A stretch of 7,421 bases of DNA from an uncultured Clostridia bacterium. Its GTDB lineage: Bacteria > Bacillota > Clostridia > Christensenellales > UBA1242. The translations under genes were made by a program, and so were the position numbers. Of the stretch, positions 1 to 5,694 are shown piece after piece. The stretch covers positions 1-7,421 of the forward strand of contig CANRMV010000053.1 in NCBI GenBank assembly GCA_947631875.1, read 5' to 3'. Position 1 is the first letter of the stretch. Every line of letters begins with the position of its first letter. The notes beneath the pieces were generated by a model. The model was given only the letters and a program-made list of their open reading frames with translations, was not told the origin of the DNA and did no database searches.

Positions 1-1475
1 ACGCCGAACAATTCTAACACCTTTGAATCTGCAAAAGAATTTCCTGTTGGATCAAGTCCGCCTACGATACCACCATAAGTCACAAAATGACGACTCCAAT
101 TATTATTTAACACCAATTCAGAATGATTAGTGCACTCTGCAATATAAACTCGTGGATAATCACGGTTATAGAATTTAGGCTTATTAAACCATGCAGCCTT
201 ATTTGGCATACCAAAACATCCTAAAATTCCTCCAACATATAGTCCACATTCATAACCTTCACAATTATATCCACCGTCAAATCCGTTTACACTTATCTTT
301 CCCATGCTTGCACAACCAATAATTTGCTTGCCACAAAAGGAACCGATAATTCCACCAATACACATTGTATCCCAACCTTGTGACCAAGTCAATGGGCTTT
401 GGTAATATGAAATACTTGCACCTTCTTCAAAATAACAATTTTGAATGTTATTGTCCCACCAATCATTACTCAAAATCGTATAATCCTCGCCCGTGTCCGC
501 GAAATATGGCCGCAATGACCCTACTATTCCACCAAAATACAAATGGGAGTTCTTATTCAGGTAGCCATTGCCAGCACCATAATTTTCAGGAACATTATAA
601 GTTATCTTTCCTCTATAAGTTGAGTTATATATGCTTCTACCTTCATCAAGTCCAACAATGCCTCCCACATAAAGATTCTTATATTCAATTCCTTCATCAA
701 CAATATTTATTGACACAGCTGACACGACATTATGAATTACACCATTAAAAACAAAACCAACAACTCCACCTAAATACAATGATGCCCAACTGGATTGGTT
801 TAATGCACTTCCACTTAATTCCAAAGACCCCTCAAAAACAGTATCAGTTAAACCTACTGTTTGACTGCTTCCAGACATAACATATGCAAAAAGACCAACC
901 GCGTCTTCTCTAAATTTTGTTTTGTTGTTATCCGGAGAAAAACAAAACCAACCTCTGGTTACAAATTTGTCACTATATTCGCTTAAAGAATAAGTGCTGC
1001 CAGAACTAATATCCTGCCTAGTGAATGACAAATTTGCACTTCTACTGCAAAGTTTCACTTTATGTCCATTGCCGTTGAAATTGCCGGTGAAACATGGAAT
1101 AGGAGTCCATTCGTGAGCGGACATGTCAAGGTCCGCTGTTAATTCATAATATTTTGGTGTTGCTTCATATTTGCCACTTGCGTTAATTGAGGCCTCAACC
1201 TCTTCATTTTGCATTTTTGCAAGTTTAGCAAGGTCATTTGGCGTTGAAATTTTAAATGGAGAATTTTCTGTTCCATCGCCCACAAGTGAAGCAGATGCAT
1301 AATCCAGCCAATTTCCTTTGGCGTTATTTTCGTTTTTGCCTTTATCTTGTTCATCAACAATTTCAGTTGTGTTTTGTGAACTTTTTGGAACAAAAATTCC
1401 AGACAACAAAAGACATCCACAGGCAATAGCCATGGACAAAAATACAGCCAAAATACCTGACACAACTTTTCTCAT
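1..1475 (-). CDS. Secreted GLUG-repeat surface protein, 3' end outside window
   Basis: This is an uninterrupted reading frame of 491 codons from ATG at 1475 to the left edge, so the C-terminus is missing. Residues 1-30 form a signal peptide or anchor: MRK followed by a hydrophobic stretch (about 7-29) with Cys19 and Cys21. AIAC at 16-19 could be a weak lipobox. A polar linker (about 31-60) follows. Residues 66-86 (GDGTENSPFKI..., then DLAKLA) and 110-140 (YELTADLDMS, EWTPI, GNFNGNGHKV) match the entry module that precedes GLUG repeats in many Bacillota surface proteins. GG-[IV]-[VIL]-G cores recur at about residues 236, 271, 315, 374, 415 and 467, with an earlier VGLF at 193. Spacing is irregular (35-59 residues), which suggests a right-handed beta-helix-like fold. 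The role is probably in the cell envelope or in adhesion, but the ligand is unknown. No Shine-Dalgarno lies ahead of the ATG; see the promoter entry. The GLUG assignment is firm and the function is not. Confidence 0.85.
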   Translation of the reverse strand, partial: MRKVVSGILAVFLSMAIACGCLLLSGIFVPKSSQNTTEIVDEQDKGKNENNAKGNWLDYASASLVGDGTENSPFKISTPNDLAKLAKMQNEEVEASINASGKYEATPKYYELTADLDMSAHEWTPIPCFTGNFNGNGHKVKLCSRSANLSFTRQDISSGSTYSLSEYSDKFVTRGWFCFSPDNNKTKFREDAVGLFAYVMSGSSQTVGLTDTVFEGSLELSGSALNQSSWASLYLGGVVGFVFNGVIHNVVSAVSINIVDEGIEYKNLYVGGIVGLDEGRSIYNSTYRGKITYNVPENYGAGNGYLNKNSHLYFGGIVGSLRPYFADTGEDYTILSNDWWDNNIQNCYFEEGASISYYQSPLTWSQGWDTMCIGGIIGSFCGKQIIGCASMGKISVNGFDGGYNCEGYECGLYVGGILGCFGMPNKAAWFNKPKFYNRDYPRVYIAECTNHSELVLNNNWSRHFVTYGGIVGGLDPTGNSFADSKVLELFG

Positions 1476-1481
1476 ATAAAT

Positions 1482-1510
1482 ATTATAAACAAAAAAATAT
1501 AAAATTCCAA
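1482..1510 (-). promoter_or_regulatory. Promoter of the GLUG-protein gene, predicted leaderless
   Basis: On the minus strand, TTGGAA (1505-1510) and TATAAT (1482-1487) are separated by 17 bp. Only six bases (ATTTAT) lie between the -10 box and the ATG at 1475, so transcription should begin at or next to the start codon. No Shine-Dalgarno is visible, which agrees with a leaderless mRNA. Confidence 0.6.
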
Positions 1511-1563
1511 AAGAAATAACAATTTTTTCAAAAATTCTTATTCATCACAAATTGATTTTTTTA

Positions 1564-1603
1564 GATCCTTCCGCTCCGCTTCGCTTCGGTCAGAATGACA
1601 GCA
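1564..1603 (-). repeat. Dispersed intergenic repeat, copy 1
   Basis: Read on the minus strand this begins TGCTGTCATTCTGACCG and continues with GAAGCGAAGCGGAGCGG-type triplets. It matches 4267-4306 at 35 of 40 positions without gaps; the GTCATTCTGACCG end is the best conserved part. It resembles the short GTCATTCTGAGCGAAG-type repeats that I recall from intergenic DNA of many bacteria. It is non-coding and shows no mobility gene. About 75 bp away lies the palindromic hairpin element, the same pairing as in the second copy. Confidence 0.75.
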
Positions 1604-1676
1604 TTCAGTTTTATTCAAAAATTCACCACACCCAACAAATTATTTGGCTCAAAAAAAGAAGAAATTAAAATAATTT

Positions 1677-1718
1677 GATTTTCTTTTGCTTACTTTTCTT
1701 TCTCAAAAGAAAAGCAAG
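1677..1718. repeat. Palindromic hairpin element, copy 1
   Basis: The arms at 1689-1701 (CTTACTTTTCTTT) and 1706-1718 form a 13-bp stem with a 4-nt loop. The single mismatch on the plus strand becomes a G-U pair in minus-strand RNA. The first 24 bases (1677-1700) are identical to 4372-4395. No T-run follows either arm, so it is not a standard intrinsic terminator, although it could block 3'-exonucleases on the yajC transcript just past the terminator. Confidence 0.75.
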
Positions 1719-1741
1719 AAAAAAGACCAAAAATTTGGCCT
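1719..1741 (-). terminator. Intrinsic terminator of the yajC operon
   Basis: On the minus strand AGGCCAA, a 4-nt loop ATTT and TTGGTCT form a 7-bp stem with one G-U pair, followed directly by a T-run (1719-1723). It begins about 36 bases past the yajC stop codon. On the plus strand the stem carries an A-C mismatch but is also followed by T residues, so weak bidirectional activity is possible. Confidence 0.7.
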
Positions 1742-1777
1742 TTTTATCAAAAAATACACTTTTTTTGCAATTTTTTG

Positions 1778-2305
1778 TTATTTTTTTGCATTTTTTCTTG
1801 ATTTTTTTGATTTTTCTTCAATTTTTGGTTGTTCTGTTTTTTCTTCAACAACCTCCGCATCAGCAACAACAACTGCTTCTTTTTCTTGCTTTTTGCCTTG
1901 TTTTTTTGCTTTGTTATTTTCTGCTTTTTCAGCCTCTTTTCCTTCAACCGCAGCCGCTTCTTGTTTTTCCTTTTCTTGTTGTTCTTTTTCAGCGGCCTCT
2001 CTTGCAAGTTCAGCATCACTCTTAAAAACAGTGTAAATTGCATAAGCATCAACTGTCATATAACTTTTTGTTTTTCCACCCGTTTCAATTACAACTGCTT
2101 TTTTGCTGTCGTCAAATTTGATTTCGGTGATTGTTCCATACACACCACTTGTTGTCAAAATTTTGTCGCCCACTTTAAGAGAGTTGGTTTGTTCTTGCAG
2201 TTTTTCACTCTCTTTTTTATTTCTGCGGTTCATCATAATTGGCATGGCAATAAGAAGAAGAACCACAACTGCTATCAAAACATAGTTTATTATTTGATTG
2301 TTCAT
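1778..2305 (-). CDS. yajC: YajC, Sec translocase accessory subunit, with long charged tail
   Basis: This encodes 175 residues. YajC is a small membrane protein that associates with SecDF and the SecYEG protein-export channel. Residues 7-25 form one hydrophobic membrane helix. The conserved cytoplasmic core follows at about 35-95, with the family signature LKVGDKILTTSGVYGTITEI at 43-62. YajC proteins are usually about 85-120 residues. Here residues 96-175 add a low-complexity tail rich in Lys, Glu, Ala and Gln, ending KSRKNAKK and probably disordered. The start is supported by AAAGGAG six bases ahead of the ATG. The gene lies 25 bases downstream of a microprotein gene and probably shares its promoter (2438-2466). 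Many T-rich plus-strand frames across the tail are mirror images of it and are not genes. In many bacteria yajC lies near tgt and secDF; that neighbourhood is not seen here. Confidence 0.92.
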   Translation of the reverse strand: MNNQIINYVLIAVVVLLLIAMPIMMNRRNKKESEKLQEQTNSLKVGDKILTTSGVYGTITEIKFDDSKKAVVIETGGKTKSYMTVDAYAIYTVFKSDAELAREAAEKEQQEKEKQEAAAVEGKEAEKAENNKAKKQGKKQEKEAVVVADAEVVEEKTEQPKIEEKSKKSRKNAKK

Positions 2306-2327
2306 ATTTCACTCCTTTTAAATTTGC

Positions 2328-2346
2328 CTTCTATTTCAAATAGAAG
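2328..2346 (-). promoter_or_regulatory. Perfect hairpin over the microprotein stop codon, ahead of yajC
   Basis: CTTCTATTT, one G and AAATAGAAG form a perfect 19-base palindrome, giving realistically a 7-bp stem with a 5-nt loop. It covers the last codons and the stop of the 24-residue reading frame and ends about 23 bases before yajC. No T-run follows, so it is not a terminator. It may tune translation or mRNA stability between the two genes (inference). Confidence 0.55.
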
Positions 2347-2405
2347 CAGGAAAACAAAATCATGAAAATAACGCCAAGAGGCAAAATCCATTCGTTAAAT
2401 CCCAT
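2331..2405 (-). CDS. Predicted 24-residue membrane microprotein upstream of yajC
   Basis: A frame of 24 codons plus TAG has an excellent ribosome binding site: AAAAGGAG at 2415-2422, nine bases ahead of the ATG at 2405. It also has its own well-formed promoter. After a short polar start (MGFNEW) the product is a single hydrophobic helix, ILPLGVIFMILFSCFYL, ending in Lys. I do not recognise it as a named family. The helix reads much like the N-terminal membrane segment of typical YajC proteins (an LPL...IF...F pattern), and it precedes yajC by 25 bases with a hairpin over its stop. It could be a small partner of the Sec/YajC complex, a shortened YajC relative, or a leader peptide that sets yajC translation. 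Translation is inferred from the start signals alone. Confidence 0.62.
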   Translation of the reverse strand: MGFNEWILPLGVIFMILFSCFYLK

Positions 2406-2437
2406 AATAGGTTACTCCTTTTATCATACTATCACAA

Positions 2438-2466
2438 ATTTTAGCATATTCAAAACAATTTTTCAA
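2438..2466 (-). promoter_or_regulatory. Promoter of the microprotein-yajC operon
   Basis: On the minus strand TTGAAA (2461-2466), a 17-bp spacer and TAAAAT (2438-2443) form a sigma-A-type promoter, with an extended -10 TG one base upstream (TGCTAAAAT). It lies just past the thrS stop and gives a leader of about 26 bases carrying the AAAAGGAG site. Confidence 0.75.
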
Positions 2467-2480
2467 GATAAAAGTCGAAA

Positions 2481-4214
2481 TTAGTTGATTTTTTTCGAAT
2501 CAACTTCCTCTTTAAGCCTTTTTTCAAAATCTGCCAGCAAAAGTCCGCTCTTGTTTTCAAACCCGCGCCCACGAATTGAAATTGTGCCATTCTTTTCTTC
2601 CTCATCGCCAACGATGATAAGATAAGGAATTTTCATGGATGAAGCCTCGCGAATTTTGTATCCCACTTTTTCATTTCTGTCATCAAGTTCAACACGGAAA
2701 CCGTCATCAAAAAGTTGGTTGTAAATTTTTCTTGCATAGTCATTGTTCCTGTCAGTGAGTGAAAGCACCTTAACTTGCACAGGCGCAAGCCAAAGAGGAA
2801 ACGCCCCAGCAAAATGTTCAATCAAAATTCCCATAAATCTGTCTATCGCGCCATAAATTACACGGTGTATCATAATTGGTTGATGTTTTTCGCCATCCTC
2901 GCCAACATATTCAAGTTCAAAACGTTGTGGAAGTTGGAAGTCAAGTTGAATTGTTCCGCATTGCCAAGTTCTGCCGATTGCGTCCGTTAAGTGGAAATCG
3001 ATTTTAGGCCCATAGAACGCCCCGTCACCTTCATTAACAACATAGTTAAGTTTTAATTCGTCAAGAGCATCTCGAAGGGCATTTGTTGCATTTTCCCAAT
3101 CCTCATCACTTCCAATACTATTTTCTGGGCGCGTTGAAAGTTCCACATGATATTTCAAGTTAAAAACTTTATAAACGCTGTCGATAAGCGCAACAACATT
3201 TTTTATTTCATCTTTTATTTGGTTTTGTGTCATGAAAATGTGTGCATCATCTTGCGTAAAGCACCTTACGCGCATAAGGCCACCCAACTCCCCAGATTTT
3301 TCATGCCTGTGAACAAGCCCAAGTTCGCCCAAACGAAGTGGCAAATCTCTGTATGAGTGAGGTTCACTTTTATAAACCAAAACTCCACCTGGACAGTTCA
3401 TTGGCTTAATTGCAAAATCAACATCATCAATTTTGGTTGTATACATGTTTTCTTTATAGTGGTCCCAATGCCCAGAAGTTTCCCAAAGATGACGAGAAAG
3501 CATGATTGGTGTCATAATTTCCTTATAGCCCGCTTTTCTGTGAATTTCTCGCCAAAAATCTATAAGCAAATTTCTAACAATCATTCCATTTGGAAGATAA
3601 AATGGAAAGCCTGGCCCCTCAGGTGAAATCATAAACAGCCCAAGTTCCTTGCCAAGTTTTCTGTTGTCGCGCTTTTTGGCCTCTTCAAGCATGACAATAT
3701 GCTCTGAAAGTTGTTTTTTGTCTGGAAAAGCATAGGCATAAACACGTTGCAGCATCTTGTTTTTTTCATTTCCACGCCAATAAGCCCCGTTCACAGCGTG
3801 GAGTTTGAAAGCATAATTTTGCAAGTTTTTGCTGCTTTCAACATGAGGGCCGCTGCAAAGGTCAAAAAAGTCGTCACCCGTGTAATAAATTGAAATTTCC
3901 TCACCGTCTGGAAGTTCGTTTATTATTTGAGTTTTATAAGGATTGCCCTTAAAAAGATTTAGTGCCTCTTTTTTTGAAACAACTTTTTTAACAAAAGGTT
4001 CGCCCTTTGCAATGATTTCTTTCATCTTTTTTTCAATGGCGTCAAACTTATCTGGCGTAAGCGCCTCATCAAGGTCTATATCATAATAAAAGCCGTCATC
4101 TATGGCTGGGCCAATGGTGAGTTTTGTGCTTGGATAAAGTTCCATAAGCGCCTTTGCCAAAATGTGTGCCAAACTGTGCCTTGCCATGTATAATTTGTCA
4201 TTTTTATCTTTCAT
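2481..4214 (-). CDS. thrS: Threonyl-tRNA synthetase lacking the N-terminal TGS domain
   Basis: This enzyme charges tRNA-Thr with threonine in the cytoplasm. The start at 4214 gives 577 residues and is chosen because AAAAGGAG lies seven bases ahead of the ATG. The frame stays open to an ATG at 4277, but that extra 21 codons overlaps the Shine-Dalgarno and runs into a dispersed repeat. The editing domain comes first: HSLAH (His13, His17) and LCSGPH (Cys120, His124) are the four expected editing-site residues. The class II core follows: motif 1 near 230-238, MNCPGG with zinc ligand Cys274, motif 2 at 302-327 (RHEKSG, MRVRCFTQDDAHIF, zinc ligand His325), and motif 3 IHRVIYGAIDRF (His450, Arg459). 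The anticodon-binding domain runs from about 475 to the end (GYKIREASSMKIPYLIIVGD). E. coli ThrRS has 642 residues; the missing 60-65 correspond to the TGS domain. A T-box leader controls the gene. Confidence 0.96.
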   Translation of the reverse strand: MKDKNDKLYMARHSLAHILAKALMELYPSTKLTIGPAIDDGFYYDIDLDEALTPDKFDAIEKKMKEIIAKGEPFVKKVVSKKEALNLFKGNPYKTQIINELPDGEEISIYYTGDDFFDLCSGPHVESSKNLQNYAFKLHAVNGAYWRGNEKNKMLQRVYAYAFPDKKQLSEHIVMLEEAKKRDNRKLGKELGLFMISPEGPGFPFYLPNGMIVRNLLIDFWREIHRKAGYKEIMTPIMLSRHLWETSGHWDHYKENMYTTKIDDVDFAIKPMNCPGGVLVYKSEPHSYRDLPLRLGELGLVHRHEKSGELGGLMRVRCFTQDDAHIFMTQNQIKDEIKNVVALIDSVYKVFNLKYHVELSTRPENSIGSDEDWENATNALRDALDELKLNYVVNEGDGAFYGPKIDFHLTDAIGRTWQCGTIQLDFQLPQRFELEYVGEDGEKHQPIMIHRVIYGAIDRFMGILIEHFAGAFPLWLAPVQVKVLSLTDRNNDYARKIYNQLFDDGFRVELDDRNEKVGYKIREASSMKIPYLIIVGDEEEKNGTISIRGRGFENKSGLLLADFEKRLKEEVDSKKIN

Positions 4215-4266
4215 TTTTCTTCTCCTTTTACGGCTCATAGCCGCTTTTATTTTGCTGAATTTTTGA

Positions 4267-4306
4267 GATTCTTCCACTTCGCTCCGCTCCGGTCAGAATG
4301 ACAGCA
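4267..4306 (-). repeat. Dispersed intergenic repeat, copy 2
   Basis: This matches 1564-1603 at 35 of 40 positions and has the same minus-strand orientation (TGCTGTCATTCTGACCGGAG). It lies between the thrS T-box and the thrS start, and its outer end overlaps the open but unlikely upstream extension of the thrS frame. A head-to-head partial copy follows at 4331-4355. Confidence 0.8.
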
Positions 4307-4330
4307 AGCAAACGTCTTTAATAACAATTT

Positions 4331-4355
4331 GTCATCCTGAAAGTGAAGGACATCT
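4331..4355 (+). repeat. Partial repeat copy in opposite orientation
   Basis: GTCATCCTGAAAGTGAAGGA on the plus strand resembles the minus-strand reading of copies 1 and 2 (GTCATTCTGACCGGAG...). With 4267-4306 it forms a head-to-head pair 24 bases apart, able to fold as a large imperfect hairpin in the thrS leader. Confidence 0.6.
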
Positions 4356-4371
4356 TTTGCTGAGTTTGGGC

Positions 4372-4415
4372 GATTTTCTTTTGCTTACTTTTCTTTTCTC
4401 CAAAAGAAAAGTAAG
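4372..4415. repeat. Palindromic hairpin element, copy 2
   Basis: The arms CTTACTTTTCTTTT (4384-4397) and AAAAGAAAAGTAAG (4402-4415) form a perfect 14-bp stem with a 4-nt loop CTCC. The first 24 bases are identical to 1677-1700. It begins only a few bases past the T-box terminator T-run, so it would be present only in read-through thrS mRNA. Confidence 0.78.
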
Positions 4416-4419
4416 TAAG

Positions 4420-4448
4420 AAAAATCCTTAAACAATAATGTTTAAGGA
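4420..4448 (-). terminator. T-box terminator ahead of thrS
   Basis: TCCTTAAAC (4440-4448) and GTTTAAGGA (4425-4433) form a perfect 9-bp stem with a 6-nt loop, followed by five T residues (4420-4424) on the minus strand. It is exclusive with the antiterminator because both use CCTT. It would also stop transcripts arriving from the upstream lipoprotein gene. Confidence 0.92.
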
Positions 4449-4618
4449 CGATTTTTTTAACCGCGGTTCCACCTTAATTGCGAAAAGCAAATTTTCGCCA
4501 CTCTTTGGGTTGTAATTTTTTTCACGAAAGTGGTTTCAACAAACTTATCCATTTAGGTTTTTCACCAACCAACCCTTCTCTGTGCATTTCAAAGCCGCTA
4601 CTTGTCTTTCAAAATTAC
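4420..4618 (-). promoter_or_regulatory. T-box riboswitch leader (tRNA-Thr) controlling thrS
   Basis: The leader binds tRNA-Thr and reads its charging state. Visible parts on the minus strand are: an AGAGA box at 4577-4581; a specifier region GAA-ACC-ACT with ACC (Thr) at 4532-4534; a stem III hairpin GCGAAAA/TTTTCGC at 4480-4498; and the T-box AAGGTGGAACCGCGG at 4461-4475. The antiterminator pairs AAGG with CCUU and GCG with CGU around the 7-nt UGGAACC bulge, which base-pairs with the NCCA end of uncharged tRNA. The competing terminator re-uses CCTT. Uncharged tRNA-Thr should therefore allow thrS transcription. The span assumes a start about seven bases past the -10 box. Confidence 0.95.
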
Positions 4619-4624
4619 GCTTAT

Positions 4625-4653
4625 ATTCTATTATATTAAATCAATTTTGTCAA
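4625..4653 (-). promoter_or_regulatory. Promoter of the thrS T-box transcript
   Basis: TTGACA (4648-4653), a perfect -35 box, is followed after 17 bp by TAGAAT (4625-4630) on the minus strand. The -35 box lies five bases past the stop codon of the upstream lipoprotein gene. Confidence 0.85.
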
Positions 4654-4658
4654 GTGTT

Positions 4659-5552
4659 TTACAAATTTTCTTGAAAATCATTTTGTGAATTTTGGTTTGT
4701 GTCTTGGCTCACATCTTCCAAGCCCAAAATTCTGTAAACAAGAACAAGCCTATATTCTTCACCACTGTAATTAAAGTTGAATTTCACTTCATAAACCCCG
4801 TTGCTGTAATTTACATCTTCGGTGGATGCTTGGAAATAAACTTTAATCAACTCTTTGCTCATGTTTGCCCTTGAACTTGAAATAAACACATTTGCCCTAA
4901 CGCTCTTTGGTGTGGTTGGATCATTTATAGATGTGAGAAGCAAAACCTTGTGAACATTCAAATAATCGGCAACTTTATAGGTTTGGTTTGCAGTTGCTGA
5001 AAGCCCGTTTGGCGTGTCTGAGGATTGAAAATTGAAAGAATATTCCAAAGCAGGTGTTGAGCCTTGCAAAATGTCCATTTCAGTGACATTAAATAAAACG
5101 TCTTGCAAATCCTCGTCATCAACTTTTTCAAACTTAAACTCATCTAATTGAACATAATCCACCAAATTTTCGCCCGTGTTTTTGTCTGTGGAAGAGAAAA
5201 CTGCGGTGTATTGCCCCTCTCTACTTTGGCTTGAAGCAAAACTCAACACGCTTCCGCCCTTTGAGGTTGGTGTGACGCTGTAACCACCTTCACCATTAAC
5301 AATTAGGTTTGTTTTTCTGTAAACCCAGCCCAAAAATCTTTCGCCTTCCGATGGAGTTGCAGTTATTGCCACCGTTGCGCCCTCTTCAAAAGTTCCCGCA
5401 CATGTAAGCGAGGAAAAACCGCTCGCCTCGCAATTTCCGCCGCCCGAAACGCGGAAAGAAAAATTGTAGTAGTTGGTTGTTCCGCATCCAAAGAACGCCA
5501 CCACAGGAAAAATCAAACACATCAAAAGTAAAAAGCAAATTTTCTTTTTCAT
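4659..5552 (-). CDS. Putative lipoprotein with one InlB-B-like bacterial repeat domain
   Basis: This encodes 297 residues. MKKK followed by a hydrophobic stretch (5-21) and FFGC (Cys23) makes a lipoprotein signal likely. The -3 residue is Phe rather than the usual Leu, so a plain signal peptide remains possible. Residues about 31-120 match the divergent InlB B-repeat type of surface module: GTFEEGATVAITATPSEGER at 53-72, then FLGW, and a closing QYTAVF at 114-119. Residues 121-297 are acidic and Asn/Ser-rich with no motif I recognise; they end in a polar Asp/Asn/Gln tail. Binding partner and function are unknown. Upstream, AAGAGGG lies 14 bases from the ATG, a rather long spacing. The gene separates thrS from the ytxC-like gene, and no terminator of its own is visible before the thrS promoter. 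Confidence 0.85.
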   Translation of the reverse strand: MKKKICFLLLMCLIFPVVAFFGCGTTNYYNFSFRVSGGGNCEASGFSSLTCAGTFEEGATVAITATPSEGERFLGWVYRKTNLIVNGEGGYSVTPTSKGGSVLSFASSQSREGQYTAVFSSTDKNTGENLVDYVQLDEFKFEKVDDEDLQDVLFNVTEMDILQGSTPALEYSFNFQSSDTPNGLSATANQTYKVADYLNVHKVLLLTSINDPTTPKSVRANVFISSSRANMSKELIKVYFQASTEDVNYSNGVYEVKFNFNYSGEEYRLVLVYRILGLEDVSQDTNQNSQNDFQENL

Positions 5553-5581
5553 TTCTTTTTATCTTTCCCTCTTGAAAATAT

Positions 5582-5609
5582 ATTATCTTAAAAAAACAAA
5601 AAAAGTCAA
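5582..5609 (-). promoter_or_regulatory. Promoter of the lipoprotein gene
   Basis: TTGACT (5604-5609) and GATAAT (5582-5587) are 16 bp apart on the minus strand. The predicted leader is about 22 bases, with AAGAGGG close to its 5' end. Confidence 0.6.
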
Positions 5610-5645
5610 ACAAAAACGGCAAATGACAAAAATAAAAGCAAAATT

Positions 5646-5675
5646 TTGAGTATTTTTGAAGCGCTTGCATAAAAT
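5646..5675 (+). promoter_or_regulatory. Candidate promoter and operator ahead of the ytxC-like gene
   Basis: TTGAGT (5646-5651) and TAAAAT (5670-5675) are 18 bp apart. The spacer holds an imperfect palindrome around AAGCGCTT (5659-5666) within TTGAAGCGCTTGCA. CATAAAAT at 5668-5675 also resembles a sporulation sigma-E -10 box (CATACAAT-like). The two readings compete. The mRNA leader would be only about 13 bases and begin next to the ribosome binding site. Confidence 0.35.
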
Positions 5676-5694
5676 AGTTGGGTAAGGAGTTTTT

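Noticed and set aside
365..748. Plus-strand frame of 127 codons
   Set aside because: It lies opposite the continuous GLUG-protein frame, whose repeated GGIVG pattern shows that the minus strand is coding.
1689..1718. Palindromic hairpin as the yajC terminator
   Set aside because: No T-run follows on either strand, and a proper terminator with a T-run stands just upstream at 1719-1741.
1675..2365. Several plus-strand frames rich in Phe and Leu
   Set aside because: They are reverse reads of the Lys-rich yajC tail and of T-rich non-coding DNA. Frames overlap each other and lack ribosome binding sites.
2484..2504. Inverted repeat GTTGATT/AATCAAC at the thrS 3' end as a terminator
   Set aside because: It lies inside the last codons, is AT-rich with a 7-bp stem, and no T-run follows on the minus strand.
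4215..4277. Extended thrS start at 4277 adding 21 residues
   Set aside because: The extension overlaps the strong AAAAGGAG site used by ATG 4214, runs into a dispersed repeat, has no Shine-Dalgarno of its own, and its Lys/Arg-rich sequence is unlike any ThrRS N-terminus.
1564..4415. CRISPR array from the repeated elements
   Set aside because: Copies are few, far apart, differ in spacer length and flank ordinary genes; there is no regular repeat-spacer spacing and no cas gene.
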